Both the position numbers and the translations under genes were made by a program. From Mycobacterium arosiense ATCC BAA-1401 = DSM 45069 (GTDB taxonomy: Bacteria > Actinomycetota > Actinomycetes > Mycobacteriales > Mycobacteriaceae): a stretch of DNA of 45,422 bases. The stretch covers positions 1 through 45,422 of the forward strand of contig NZ_MVHG01000034.1 in the NCBI RefSeq assembly GCF_002086125.1. Direction: 5' to 3'. The notes under the pieces were generated by a model. That model worked only from the letters and a program-made list of their open reading frames with translations. It was not told the DNA's origin and did not search any database. Positions within the stretch are counted from its first letter, which is position 1. Each line of letters opens with the position of its first letter. Shown here one piece after another: positions 1 to 8,377 of this stretch.

Positions 1-178
1 ACGGCCCGAACGCCCCGGGCACGTCTCGCCAGGCGATCCCACACCGGTACCGATAAATAATGCCCTCGACCATCGAGCGGGCATCCTGAAAGGGCCTGCC
101 CCGCTTGCCTGTCCGAGTCGGAAGCAAATCTTCAATCAACGACCACTGAGCATCGGTGAGCAACTGAAACCGCGACAT
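1..178 (-). CDS. IS5-family transposase, N-terminal 59 codons (cut by window edge)
   Basis: The frame starts at ATG (178-176) with MSRFQLLTDAQWSLIEDLLP and continues through TGKRGRPFQDARSMVEGIIY to an IAWRDVPGAFGP segment at the edge. This is the conserved N-terminal domain (DUF4096-like) that precedes the DDE catalytic domain in IS5-group transposases. The catalytic residues lie outside the window, so activity cannot be judged. The protein is incomplete only because the sequence ends here; the visible part has no stop or frameshift. It would catalyse cut-and-paste or copy-type movement of the element. Confidence 0.85.
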   Translation of the reverse strand, partial: MSRFQLLTDAQWSLIEDLLPTRTGKRGRPFQDARSMVEGIIYRYRCGIAWRDVPGAFGP

Positions 179-227
179 GACTCAAGCCTCGGGCACAACA
201 TCCAAAATCTTTGCCAGACACGCCCTA
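1..227 (-). mobile_element. IS5-family insertion sequence, left part outside window
   Basis: The element runs off the left edge. It holds the N-terminal part of a transposase plus about 49 bp of non-coding terminal sequence. Read on the minus strand, the outer end begins GGGCGTGTCTGGCAAA right after CTAG, which fits the terminal inverted repeat style of actinobacterial IS5-type elements. The exact boundary is inferred, because the other end is not visible. The boundary falls on the stop codon of the neighbouring hydrolase gene. Confidence 0.75.
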
Positions 228-872
228 GCTGTGTGAGGCCGTGGCTGTCGACGCAAGCGCGGCGATCACCGCAGCGGTGGAACGGCAGACGATGCCCATG
301 CCGGGCATCTCCCGGTCCGCGTCGGTGGTCCAGCCCGAGATCGCGTCGAATACGGCGACGGTCCGAAGGTCGCGTTCGGTGGCGTCGACGAGGGTGGAGC
401 GCGGGCAGTTCGGGTAGTTGCAGCCCGCGACGACCACCGTGGTCACGCCCCTGTCGCCGAGGTGTTCAAGCAGCCGGGTCCCGTAGAAGGCGCTCCACCG
501 CGGCTTGTAGAGGATGTGCTCGTCAGGCCCGATCTGTTGCGCGTCTCCGGCAAGCAGGATGCCTGGGTTCAGTTCACAACCGGGCGCGAGTCCGTCGGCG
601 AGTTGGGAACCCGGCGAGTGCGGAACGGCCTTGCCTCGCACGTTTCGTCGACACAGGTCGGCGTTGCTGCCATCTGGAAGGTACAAGCGCACGACGTGCA
701 CGATCGGCCGCCCGCTGTCACGAAACGCCGTTGTCAGCCGCCGCACCGCGGGTAGCACTTCGGCGGTGCCGGCGATCTCGGTGACCCAGTCGCGCTGTAG
801 GTCGATGGTGAGCAGGGCACTGCGGGAGAACTCCGGGCTGGTGTAAGCGTCCACGCCGAGAACACTAGGCAC
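225..872 (-). CDS. Isochorismatase-like cysteine hydrolase
   Basis: This 215-residue protein belongs to the isochorismatase-like hydrolases, which use a Cys nucleophile with Asp and Lys. The expected triad is visible: Asp24 in LLTIDLQRDW, Lys123 in ILYKPRWSAF and Cys151 in VVVAGCNYPNCPRST. Family members cleave isochorismate, nicotinamide or N-carbamoyl amides, and the substrate here cannot be told. The start is GTG at 872, six bases after the helicase stop, so the two genes are probably one minus-strand operon. The last codons (ATASHS, then TAG) run into the IS boundary: the stop lies in the CTAG next to the IS end, so the native C-terminus may have been altered. Family confident, substrate unknown. 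Confidence 0.8.
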   Translation of the reverse strand: MPSVLGVDAYTSPEFSRSALLTIDLQRDWVTEIAGTAEVLPAVRRLTTAFRDSGRPIVHVVRLYLPDGSNADLCRRNVRGKAVPHSPGSQLADGLAPGCELNPGILLAGDAQQIGPDEHILYKPRWSAFYGTRLLEHLGDRGVTTVVVAGCNYPNCPRSTLVDATERDLRTVAVFDAISGWTTDADREMPGMGIVCRSTAAVIAALASTATASHS

Positions 873-878
873 CGGCGG

Positions 879-2642
879 TCACGAGTGCTCGGCGTTTAGC
901 TGGCGCACGGCAGCGATGCGGGCCCGCAGCTGTTCGCGGCTCGCCGCGGCGATCGGGGGGCCACCGCAGCGGCGCCGCAGTTCGTTGTGAATCCAGCCGT
1001 GCGGCTTGCCCGTTCGGTGGTGGGCGATCGAGACCAGGGTGTTGAGCTCGCGGCGCAGCTCCCGGAGCTGGCCGTGCACCGTGGCCGGCGGCGCTTCGAC
1101 GGCCGCCGGCGATCCGGCCTCCTTTTGCAAGCGGGCCCGCTTCTGCAGCTGTTCGTCCTGGCGCTGGTGCAGCAGCGCCCGCATCTGCTCGGCGTCGAGC
1201 AGCCCGGGGATGCCGAGGTAGTCGGCCTCCTCGTCGCTGCCGGCCGGGGCGGCGGTGCCGAACGATGATCCGTCGAAGATCAGCTGATCGAGCTCCGCGT
1301 CGGCGCCCAGCGAGGTGAATCCCTTGTCCGGGTCGGTCTTCTCGTCCTGCGTCTTGGTGGCGGGGTGGCCGTCGAGCGGGTCGCCCTCGGACGGCCGGTG
1401 CGGCTCACCGAGCACGTGGTTGCGCTGGGCCTCCAGCTCGCTGGCCAGCTGCAGCAGGTTGGGCACCGACGGCACGAAGATGCTGGCGATCTCGCCCGGG
1501 CGGCGCGACCGGACGAACCGACCGATCGCCTGGGCGAAGAACAGTGGCGTCGAGGCGCTGGTGGCGTAGATCCCGACCGACAGCCGCGGCACGTCGACGC
1601 CCTCGGAGACCATGCGCACCGCGACGAGCCAGCGGCTGGTGCTCGCGGCGAATTCGCTGATGCGCGCCGACGAGCCGGGGTCGTCGGAGAGCACCAGCGT
1701 CGGCGCCTCGCCGGTGAGCTTGGTCAGCAGGGCGGCGTAGGCGCGGGCCGCGGTCTGATCCGAGGCGATGATCATGCCGCCGGCGTCGGGCACGTGCGTA
1801 CGCAGTTGGCGCAACCGCAGATCCGCGGCGGTGATCACCGCGGGCATCCATTCGCCGGCGGGGTCGAGCGCCGTGCGCCACGCGCGCGCGGTCTGTTCGG
1901 CGGACAGCGGCTCGCCCAGGCGGGCCGCGTGCTCCTCACCGGCGCTGTCGCGCCACCGCGCCTCCCCGGAGTAGGCGAGGAACACCACCGGCCGCACCAC
2001 GCCATCGGCCAAAGCGTCCGTGTAGCCGTAGGTGTGATCGGCCCGCGACCGCCGTATCCCGTCGGGCCCGGCCTCGTAGGTCACGAACGGGATGGGGCTG
2101 TCGTCGCTACGAAACGGCGTCCCGGTCAGGGCGAGCCGGCGGGTGGCGTCGCCGAAGGCCTCGCGGATGGCTTCGCCCCACGCCTTGGCGTCGCCCCCAT
2201 GGTGGATCTCGTCGAAGATGACCAGGGTCCTGCGCTGCTCGGTGCGCACCCGGTGCAACGTCGGGTGCGCGGCGACCTGGGCGTAGGTGACCATCACGCC
2301 GTGAAATTCCGGCGCGATCCGCGCGTCGCTGTTGGAGAACTTCGGATCCAGGGCGATGCCGTAACGCTGCGCGGCCTGCGCCCACTGGACCTTCAGGTGC
2401 TCGGTGGGCACCACGACGGTGACGTGCTCGACGGCGCGCTGGCCGAGCAGTTCGGCCGCCACCCGCAGGGCGAACGTCGTTTTGCCCGACCCCGGGGTGG
2501 CGACCGCCAGAAAGTCGCGCGGTTGGCCGGCGAGGTAGCGCACCAGCGCCCTGCGCTGCCAGCCGCGCAGCACGCCGGTGCCGCTGGCGTCGCCGGGATC
2601 GCTGTCGGCCCGCGCCGGGATGCTGCTGAGCGGCACCGACAC
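879..2642 (-). CDS. DEAD/DEAH-box SF2 helicase
   Basis: A 587-residue superfamily 2 helicase, counterpart of M. tuberculosis Rv2917 by position. The N-terminal RecA domain has Walker A TPGSGKT near residues 49-56, the DEIH box at 144-147 and the TGTP motif at 173-176. The second RecA domain carries SEGVDVPRLSVGIYA and the arginine-finger motif QAIGRFVRSRR. The C-terminal third is charged and low in complexity, with an Arg/Gln-rich helix (HQRQDEQLQKRARLQKEAG) that may bind nucleic acid. ATP-dependent unwinding or remodelling is expected; the physiological substrate is unknown. A GTG-started hydrolase gene follows after six bases. Confidence 0.85.
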   Translation of the reverse strand: MSVPLSSIPARADSDPGDASGTGVLRGWQRRALVRYLAGQPRDFLAVATPGSGKTTFALRVAAELLGQRAVEHVTVVVPTEHLKVQWAQAAQRYGIALDPKFSNSDARIAPEFHGVMVTYAQVAAHPTLHRVRTEQRRTLVIFDEIHHGGDAKAWGEAIREAFGDATRRLALTGTPFRSDDSPIPFVTYEAGPDGIRRSRADHTYGYTDALADGVVRPVVFLAYSGEARWRDSAGEEHAARLGEPLSAEQTARAWRTALDPAGEWMPAVITAADLRLRQLRTHVPDAGGMIIASDQTAARAYAALLTKLTGEAPTLVLSDDPGSSARISEFAASTSRWLVAVRMVSEGVDVPRLSVGIYATSASTPLFFAQAIGRFVRSRRPGEIASIFVPSVPNLLQLASELEAQRNHVLGEPHRPSEGDPLDGHPATKTQDEKTDPDKGFTSLGADAELDQLIFDGSSFGTAAPAGSDEEADYLGIPGLLDAEQMRALLHQRQDEQLQKRARLQKEAGSPAAVEAPPATVHGQLRELRRELNTLVSIAHHRTGKPHGWIHNELRRRCGGPPIAAASREQLRARIAAVRQLNAEHS

Positions 2643-2744
2643 AGGCCCCCCGTTCCGTTACTCGTCGACGCGGCTGACTCGGTTGAGTCGCGGCTGTGAA
2701 ATCTAGCACGCCAACGCTTTTCGGCGCAGTAATGACTCGACCGG

Positions 2745-3590
2745 CTATCGTGTCCGGCTCACCGTTTGGGTCTGCAGCCACTCATGGATGCGTGCGGCAA
2801 CGTCGGCCCAGCCCGGCTCGAGCATCATGTTGTGGCCCATGGAAAAGAATTCCGGCTCGGTTCGGTAGGCGCGCGCCGTGTTGCGTACCTCGCGAACGCT
2901 GACGAAGCCGTCGTGCTCGGCGCCCAGAACCAAAATCGGCGTGGTCACCCGCTTGGTTCTGACGCGGCGGAGGATCGGGTCGGTCATGGCGGCGCGGACG
3001 CTCTCGGCGCCCGCGCGTTGCCGGCAGGCTTCGACGACCTCCTCGGGGGTGTCCGGGCAGAACAGGTACTCGCGGGCCAGCGCCGGGGTGGCGAGGAATT
3101 TCAGCAGCGTGGGATCGCTCCACGATTCCATCGTCATCGACGGCCGGCGGCGCCACACCCGCAACGCCAACGTCAGCACGCCCTGTGGCGGCACCGAGCC
3201 CACCAGCACCGCGGCCGGGGCGCGTCGATCCTCGAGGTAGCGCTGGACCACGAACCCACCCAGCGAATGACCGATCAGGATGGGCGCGCCGCTTAGGTCG
3301 TCGGCCACCGAGCGGACGTCGTCGATGTAGTCGGCGATGGACACCTTCGGCAACGGCTTGGGGGTGGGGCTGGCGCCGTGCCCGCGCAGGCTCATCGCGA
3401 CCGCGCGGTAGCCGGCGTCGGCGAAGTAGTCCAGGAAATGCTCCCAGCACCAGGCGCCATGCCAGCCGCCGTGCACGAAGAGCAGCGGCACCGGATGCGC
3501 GTCGCTGCAGGACCCTTTGCCGATCACCTCGAGCACTCGACCATTCAAACCCGCTCGCTGTCCTCGCGAGACTGAAATTACGCACATCAT
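2745..3590 (-). CDS. Alpha/beta-fold hydrolase
   Basis: A 281-residue alpha/beta hydrolase with no signal peptide. The oxyanion segment is FVHGGWHGAWCW, the nucleophile elbow is GHSLGG with Ser109, and the likely acid and base are Asp227 (GAEHDGFV) and His253 (MGHNMMLEPGW). Substrate unknown; esters, lactones or amides are possible. The N-terminus is uncertain: the first 6 codons lie inside a large inverted repeat (3565-3625) and read MMCVIS, which does not resemble the family. A TTG at 3548 or GTGs at 3536 and 3527 could be the true start. No equivalent between the helicase and ffh is recalled in M. tuberculosis. Confidence 0.75.
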   Translation of the reverse strand: MMCVISVSRGQRAGLNGRVLEVIGKGSCSDAHPVPLLFVHGGWHGAWCWEHFLDYFADAGYRAVAMSLRGHGASPTPKPLPKVSIADYIDDVRSVADDLSGAPILIGHSLGGFVVQRYLEDRRAPAAVLVGSVPPQGVLTLALRVWRRRPSMTMESWSDPTLLKFLATPALAREYLFCPDTPEEVVEACRQRAGAESVRAAMTDPILRRVRTKRVTTPILVLGAEHDGFVSVREVRNTARAYRTEPEFFSMGHNMMLEPGWADVAARIHEWLQTQTVSRTR

Positions 3591-3625
3591 TCTCGGCGTG
3601 TCGTGTGCGTAGTTTCAGTGTCGCG
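3565..3625. repeat. Long inverted repeat, two 22-bp arms
   Basis: Arms at 3565-3586 and 3604-3625 are reverse complements except at two positions, around a 17-nt loop. The core ACTGAAATTACGCACA pairs with TGTGCGTAGTTTCAGT, and the outer CGCGA pairs with TCGCG. It sits between divergent genes and enters the first codons of the hydrolase gene. It looks like a dispersed mycobacterial intergenic palindrome, not an operator, because the arms are long and the loop is wide. It would form a strong hairpin in RNA. Confidence 0.75.
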
Positions 3626-3691
3626 GTCGGCGGCGGCGCCGGGTCGCCGTGCCCGGCTGGGACACCGGCCAGCCCCGCTGGCCAAGACCAC

Positions 3692-3703
3692 TAGGCTGGC
3701 GGG
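3692..3703 (+). promoter_or_regulatory. Candidate -10 for leaderless ffh mRNA
   Basis: TAGGCT at 3692-3697 is followed by six bases and then the GTG start at 3704. This is the spacing expected if transcription starts on the start codon itself, a common mycobacterial arrangement. No clear -35 is visible. Confidence 0.4.
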
Positions 3704-5314
3704 GTGTTTGAATCGCTGTCCGACCGGTTGACCGGTGCCCTCGCGGGGCTACGCGGCAAGGGTCGATTGACCGACGCCGATATCGAGGCGACTACCCGCG
3801 AGATTCGGCTGGCGCTGCTGGAAGCCGACGTGTCGCTGCCCGTGGTACGCGCGTTCGTCACCCGGATCAAGGACCGCGCGAAGGGCGCCGAGGTCTCCGG
3901 TGCGCTCAACCCGGCACAGCAGGTCGTCAAGATCGTCAACGAAGAACTCATCGGCATCCTGGGCGGACAGACCCGGCAACTCGCGTTCGCCAAGACCCCA
4001 CCGACCGTGGTGATGCTCGCCGGCCTGCAGGGTTCCGGTAAGACCTCGCTGGCCGGCAAGCTGGCCGCCTGGCTGCGCGGGCAGGGACACACCCCGCTGC
4101 TGGTCGCGTGCGACCTGCAGCGCCCGGCCGCGGTTAATCAGCTGCAGGTCGTCGGTGAGCGGGCCGGGGTACCGGTCTTCGCGCCGCACCCGGGGGCGTC
4201 GCCCGAGTCCGGGCCGGGCGACCCGGTCGCGGTCGCGGGCGCCGGTCTGGCCGAGGCGCGGGCCAAGCACCACGACGTCGTCATCGTCGACACCGCCGGC
4301 CGGCTGGGCATCGACGACGAGCTGATGGCGCAGGCGGCGGCCATCCGCGACGCCATCAACCCCGACGAGGTGCTGTTCGTCCTGGACGCGATGATTGGTC
4401 AGGACGCCGTCACCACCGCCGAGGCGTTCCGTGAGGGCGTCGGCTTCACCGGCGTGGTGCTGACCAAGCTCGACGGTGACGCCCGCGGTGGCGCCGCGCT
4501 CTCGGTGCGTGAGGTCACCGGCGTCCCAATCCTTTTCGCCTCAACCGGCGAGAAGCTGGAGGACTTCGACGTCTTCCACCCCGACCGGATGTCGAGCCGC
4601 ATCCTGGGCATGGGCGACGTGCTGAGCCTGATTGAGCAGGCCGAGCAGGTCTTCGACGCCGAACAGGCCGAGGCCGCCGCCGTCAAGATCGGCAGCGGCG
4701 AGCTCACGCTCGAGGACTTCCTGGAACAGATGCTGGCCATCCGCAAGATGGGCCCGATCGGTAACCTGCTGGGCATGCTGCCCGGCGCCGGGCAGATGAA
4801 GGACGCGCTGGCCCAGGTCGACGATCGCCAGCTCGACCGCCTGCAGGCCATCATCCGCGGCATGACCCCGGCCGAGCGCGCCGACCCGAAGATCATCAAC
4901 GCGTCGCGCCGGCTGCGCATCGCCAACGGGTCGGGCGTCACGGTGTCCGAGGTCAACCAGCTGGTCGACCGCTTCTTCGAGGCCCGCAAGATGATGTCCT
5001 CGATGCTCGGCGGCATGGGCATCCCCGGCATCGGCCGCAAGTCGGCGACCCGAAAGTCTAAGGGAGCCAAGGGCAAGGCGGGCAAGAAGGGCAAGAAGGG
5101 CGGACGCGGGCCGACGCCGCCGAAGGGCCGCAACCCACTGATGCAAGGCATGCCGGCCGGGTTCCCAGACCTGTCGCAGATGCCCGAGGGCCTCAACGAG
5201 CTGCCGCCCGGTCTGGCCGACTTCGATCTGTCCAAGCTGAAGTTCCCGGGCAAGCCGCGACGATCGCGAGCGCGGCGGCGCCGGGCGAGGCGGGTCGTCA
5301 CCATTGGGCGGTGA
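3704..5314 (+). CDS. ffh: Signal recognition particle GTPase Ffh (SRP54)
   Basis: Ffh binds 4.5S RNA and signal sequences on ribosomes and, with FtsY, delivers nascent membrane proteins to the translocon. The 536-residue protein has an N domain (MFESLSDRLTGALAGLRGKG), a G domain with GLQGSGKTSLAG near 107-118, DTAGRLG near 195 and TKLDGDARGG near 254, then a Met-rich M domain (EQMLAIRKMGPIGNLLGMLPG) and a Lys/Gly-rich tail. The start is GTG, probably leaderless. After KLKFPGK the last 20 or so residues are strongly basic (PRRSRARRRRARRVVTIGR) and are encoded by a 54-bp repeat, so the tail looks acquired. The M. tuberculosis protein is recalled as about 525 residues. Confidence 0.97.
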   Translation: MFESLSDRLTGALAGLRGKGRLTDADIEATTREIRLALLEADVSLPVVRAFVTRIKDRAKGAEVSGALNPAQQVVKIVNEELIGILGGQTRQLAFAKTPPTVVMLAGLQGSGKTSLAGKLAAWLRGQGHTPLLVACDLQRPAAVNQLQVVGERAGVPVFAPHPGASPESGPGDPVAVAGAGLAEARAKHHDVVIVDTAGRLGIDDELMAQAAAIRDAINPDEVLFVLDAMIGQDAVTTAEAFREGVGFTGVVLTKLDGDARGGAALSVREVTGVPILFASTGEKLEDFDVFHPDRMSSRILGMGDVLSLIEQAEQVFDAEQAEAAAVKIGSGELTLEDFLEQMLAIRKMGPIGNLLGMLPGAGQMKDALAQVDDRQLDRLQAIIRGMTPAERADPKIINASRRLRIANGSGVTVSEVNQLVDRFFEARKMMSSMLGGMGIPGIGRKSATRKSKGAKGKAGKKGKKGGRGPTPPKGRNPLMQGMPAGFPDLSQMPEGLNELPPGLADFDLSKLKFPGKPRRSRARRRRARRVVTIGR

Positions 5315-5363
5315 CGATCGCGAGCGCGGCGGCGCCGGGCGAGGCGGGTCGTCACCATTGGGC
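5259..5363 (+). repeat. Two tandem copies of a 54-bp repeat overlapping the ffh stop
   Basis: Copy 1 is 5259-5312 and copy 2 is 5313-5363 (lacking the last three bases). Both begin GACGATCGCGAGCGCGGCGG and end near GTCGTCACCATTGGGC, and they are identical over the shared length. The ffh stop TGA (5312-5314) spans the junction of the copies. The reverse complement reads ATGGTGACGACCCGC through GCTCGCGATCG, which matches the plan of the repeats at 19265 and 29755. Confidence 0.85.
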
Positions 5364-5383
5364 CAGAAGCAGGTAGCCGCCCG

Positions 5384-6466
5384 GTGCGCATGCGCGTGCG
5401 GGGTGTGGGGCTGCCCGACGAGACCGAGATCGACCTGTGGATCGTCGACGGCCGCATCAGCGCCGAACCGGTCGCCGGTGCCGACACCGTCTTCGACGGC
5501 GGCTGGATCGTGCCCGGGCTGGTCGACGCCCACTGCCACGTCGGCCTCGGGGACCACGGCGAGATCCCGCTCGACGACGCGATCGCCCAGGCCGAGATCG
5601 AACGCGATGTCGGCGCGTTGCTGTTGCGGGACTGCGGTTCGCCCACCGACACCCGCAGCCTCGACGACCGCGACGATCTGCCCCGCATCATCCGCGCCGG
5701 TAAGCATCTGGCCAGGCCGAAGCGGTATGCGGCGGGCTTCTCGCGCGAGCTAAAAGACGAATGGCAGCTGCCGGCGGCGGTCGCCGAGGAGGCCAAGCGC
5801 GGCGACGGCTGGATCAAGCTGGTAGGCGACTGGATCGATCGCAGCGTCGGCGATTTGGCGCCGCTGTGGTCCGACGACGTCCTCAAGGCCGCCATCGACA
5901 CCGCGCACGCCCATGGCGCCCGGGTCACCGCGCACGTCTTCAGTGAGGAGGCGCTGCCCGGGCTGATCAACGCCGGCATCGACTGCATCGAGCATGGCAC
6001 CGGCCTGACCGACGACACGATCGAGCTGATGGTCGCCCGCGGCACCGTGCTGGTCCCGACGCTGGTCAACATCGTGGAGAATTTTCCCGGGATCGCCGAG
6101 GCCGCGGCGAAGTATCCGGCCTATGCCGCGCACATGCGCGACCTGCATGCCCGTGGCCTGTCCCGGATCGCCGCGGCCCGTGACGCGGGCGTGCCGATCT
6201 ACGCCGGCAGCGATGCGGGCACGATGGTGGCGCCCGGGCGCATCGCCGACGAGGTCGAGGCGCTGAAGAGCATCGGGATGACCCCCACCGAGGCGCTGGG
6301 CGCGGCGTGCTGGGACGCGCGGCGCTGGCTCGGCCGGCCCGGGCTCGACCACGGCGCCTCGGCCGACCTGCTGTGTTACACCCAAGACCCGCGCTCGGGC
6401 CCCGGCGTGCTGAACAGACCCGATCTGATCATGTTGCGCGGCAAGGTGTTTCGTCCCCCCGACTAG
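5384..6466 (+). CDS. Metal-dependent amidohydrolase
   Basis: A 360-residue amidohydrolase-superfamily enzyme, counterpart of Rv2915c by position. The metal-binding HxH is His50-Cys-His52 in VDAHCHVGLGD after the usual GGWIVPGL strand. Other expected elements are the candidate bridging Lys in DGWIKLVGDW, His residues in ARVTAHVFSEEA and DCIEHGTGL, and the catalytic Asp in IYAGSDAG. It resembles the imidazolonepropionase/prolidase-like branch, and the substrate is unknown. The start is GTG at 5384, 20 bases after the ffh-terminal repeats, so it may be read with ffh. In M. tuberculosis the next gene is pknI; here it is missing. Confidence 0.85.
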   Translation: MRMRVRGVGLPDETEIDLWIVDGRISAEPVAGADTVFDGGWIVPGLVDAHCHVGLGDHGEIPLDDAIAQAEIERDVGALLLRDCGSPTDTRSLDDRDDLPRIIRAGKHLARPKRYAAGFSRELKDEWQLPAAVAEEAKRGDGWIKLVGDWIDRSVGDLAPLWSDDVLKAAIDTAHAHGARVTAHVFSEEALPGLINAGIDCIEHGTGLTDDTIELMVARGTVLVPTLVNIVENFPGIAEAAAKYPAYAAHMRDLHARGLSRIAAARDAGVPIYAGSDAGTMVAPGRIADEVEALKSIGMTPTEALGAACWDARRWLGRPGLDHGASADLLCYTQDPRSGPGVLNRPDLIMLRGKVFRPPD

Positions 6467-6511
6467 CAGCCCGATCCACGACGCCGGACGTTCCTCGCTT
6501 CGCCCAAAAAA

Positions 6512-6543
6512 AGATTGCGAGTGATCGCTATCTATGTTAGCAT
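6512..6543 (+). promoter_or_regulatory. Promoter with overlapping TetR-type palindrome
   Basis: A 22-bp imperfect palindrome at 6512-6533 has the form AGAT-N-GCGA-N4-TCGC-N-ATCT. It overlaps a promoter-like pair: TTGCGA (6515-6520), 17 bases, TAGCAT (6538-6543). It lies upstream of an operon whose last gene is a TetR regulator, so it is the natural candidate for that regulator's operator. Binding is inferred, not shown. Confidence 0.55.
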
Positions 6544-6570
6544 TCCGGCATCGACGACACGGAGGACGCC

Positions 6571-8376
6571 ATGGTCTACGACGTGATCATTCGCGGCGGA
6601 CTGTGGTTCGACGGCACCGGTAGCGAGCCGCTGACCCGCACGCTCGGTATCCGCGACGGCGTCCTGGCCTCGGTCTCCACCGAGCCGCTGGAAGAGGCCG
6701 GTTGCCCCGAGGTGATCGACGCGGCCGGCAAATGGGTGGTGCCCGGCTTCCTCGACGTCCACACCCATTACGACGCCGAGGTGCTGCTGGATCCCGGGCT
6801 GCGCGAGTCGGTGCGCCACGGCGTCACCACCGTGCTGCTGGGCAACTGTTCATTGTCGACGGTCTACGCCGATTCCCAGGACGCCGCCGACCTGTTCAGC
6901 AGGGTGGAGGCGGTGCCGCGCGAGTACGTCCTGGGCGCGCTGGATTCCCACCGCACCTGGTCGACGGCCGCGGAGTACATCCAGGCGATCGACGCCCTGC
7001 CGCTGGGACCCAATGTCGGTTCGCTGCTTGGGCATTCGGACCTGCGGACCGCGGTGCTCGGACTGGACCGAGCCACCGACGCCACGGTGCGGCCCACCGA
7101 GGCCGAGCTGGACAAGATGGCCGACCTGCTGGACGAGGCCCTCGACGCCGGTGTGCTCGGCATGTCCGGGATGGACGCGCCCATCGACAAACTCGACGGC
7201 GAACGGTTCCGCTCGCGCGCCTTGCCGTCCACCTTCGCGATGTGGCGGGAGCGCCGCAGGCTGATCAACGTGCTACGCAAGCGCGGCCGGATTCTGCAGA
7301 GCGCCCCCAACGTGGCGAAGCCGTCAACCGGGATGCTCTTCTTTTTGGCCAGCAGCCGGATACTGAACTGGGGCAAGGGCGTCCGGATGAGCATGCTGGT
7401 ATCCGCCGACGCCAAGTCGATGCCGCTGTCGGTCTACGTCTTCGGCCCGGGGACTCGGCTGCTGAACAAGCTGCTGGGCGCCAGCGTGAAATTCCAGCAC
7501 CTGCCGGTGCCGTTCGAGCTGTACTCTGACGGCATCGACCTGCCGGTCTTCGAGGAGTTCGGCGCCGGGACGGCCGCCCTGCACCTGCGGGACCAGTTGC
7601 AGCGCAACAAGTTACTGGCGGACAAGGAGTACCGCCGGAAATTCCGTCGCGAGTTCGACCGCATCAAGCTCGGACCGTCGCTGTGGCACCGCGACTTCCA
7701 CGACGCCGTCATCGTCGAATGTCCGGATAAGTCGTTGATCGGCAAAAGCTTTGGCGCGATAGCCGACGAGCGCAACCTGCACCCCCTCGACGCGTTTTTG
7801 GACGTTCTGGTCGAAAACGGTGAACGCAACGTTCGATGGACGACCGTCGTCGCCAACCATCGCCCCAGGCTGCTGGACGCGCTGGCCACCGAAGGCAGTG
7901 TGCACATGGGCTTTTCGGATGCCGGGGCGCACCTGCGCAACATGGCTTTCTACAACTTCGGGCTGCGGATGCTCAAGCGCACCCGGGACGCCTACCGGGC
8001 CGGCGCGCCGTTCATGTCGATCGAGCACGCGGTGCACCGGCTCACCGGCGAACTGGGCGAGTGGTTCGGCATCGACGCCGGCACGCTGCGCCAGGGCGAC
8101 CGAGCGGACTTCGTGGTGATCGACCCGGCCGGGCTCGACGAATCCGTCGACGGCTATCACGAGGAAGCGGTGCCGTTCTACGGTGGCCTGCGGCGCATGG
8201 TCAACCGCAACGACGACGCCGTGGTCGCCACCGGGGTGGGCGGCGTGGTCGTCTTCGGCGGCAGCCACACCAAGGAATTCCGGGACGGCTACGGGCAATC
8301 CGTGCGGTCGGGTCGCTACCTGCGGGCGGGCGAGCGAGCTCGTCGGGAACGCAGCGCGCCGAGCGTCACCGCCTGA
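6571..8376 (+). CDS. N-acyl-D-amino-acid deacylase family amidohydrolase
   Basis: A 601-residue member of the D-aminoacylase branch of the amidohydrolase superfamily, counterpart of Rv2913c. The N-terminal beta-sandwich strand MVYDVIIRGGLWFDGTG is typical, the metal-binding pair is His64 and His66 in FLDVHTHYDAE, and the C-terminal metal Asp is in MGFSDAGAHLRN. Members hydrolyse N-acyl-D-amino acids, but related enzymes act on other cyclic amides, so the substrate is tentative. A good ribosome site (GGAGGA) sits before ATG 6571. One base separates its stop from the TetR gene, so the two are co-transcribed from the promoter at 6512-6543. Confidence 0.85.
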   Translation: MVYDVIIRGGLWFDGTGSEPLTRTLGIRDGVLASVSTEPLEEAGCPEVIDAAGKWVVPGFLDVHTHYDAEVLLDPGLRESVRHGVTTVLLGNCSLSTVYADSQDAADLFSRVEAVPREYVLGALDSHRTWSTAAEYIQAIDALPLGPNVGSLLGHSDLRTAVLGLDRATDATVRPTEAELDKMADLLDEALDAGVLGMSGMDAPIDKLDGERFRSRALPSTFAMWRERRRLINVLRKRGRILQSAPNVAKPSTGMLFFLASSRILNWGKGVRMSMLVSADAKSMPLSVYVFGPGTRLLNKLLGASVKFQHLPVPFELYSDGIDLPVFEEFGAGTAALHLRDQLQRNKLLADKEYRRKFRREFDRIKLGPSLWHRDFHDAVIVECPDKSLIGKSFGAIADERNLHPLDAFLDVLVENGERNVRWTTVVANHRPRLLDALATEGSVHMGFSDAGAHLRNMAFYNFGLRMLKRTRDAYRAGAPFMSIEHAVHRLTGELGEWFGIDAGTLRQGDRADFVVIDPAGLDESVDGYHEEAVPFYGGLRRMVNRNDDAVVATGVGGVVVFGGSHTKEFRDGYGQSVRSGRYLRAGERARRERSAPSVTA

Positions 8377-8377
8377 C

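Noticed and set aside
1365..2699. 444-codon plus-strand frame opposite the helicase
   Set aside because: Arg/Gly/Ala-rich antisense shadow of a helicase with all SF2 motifs.
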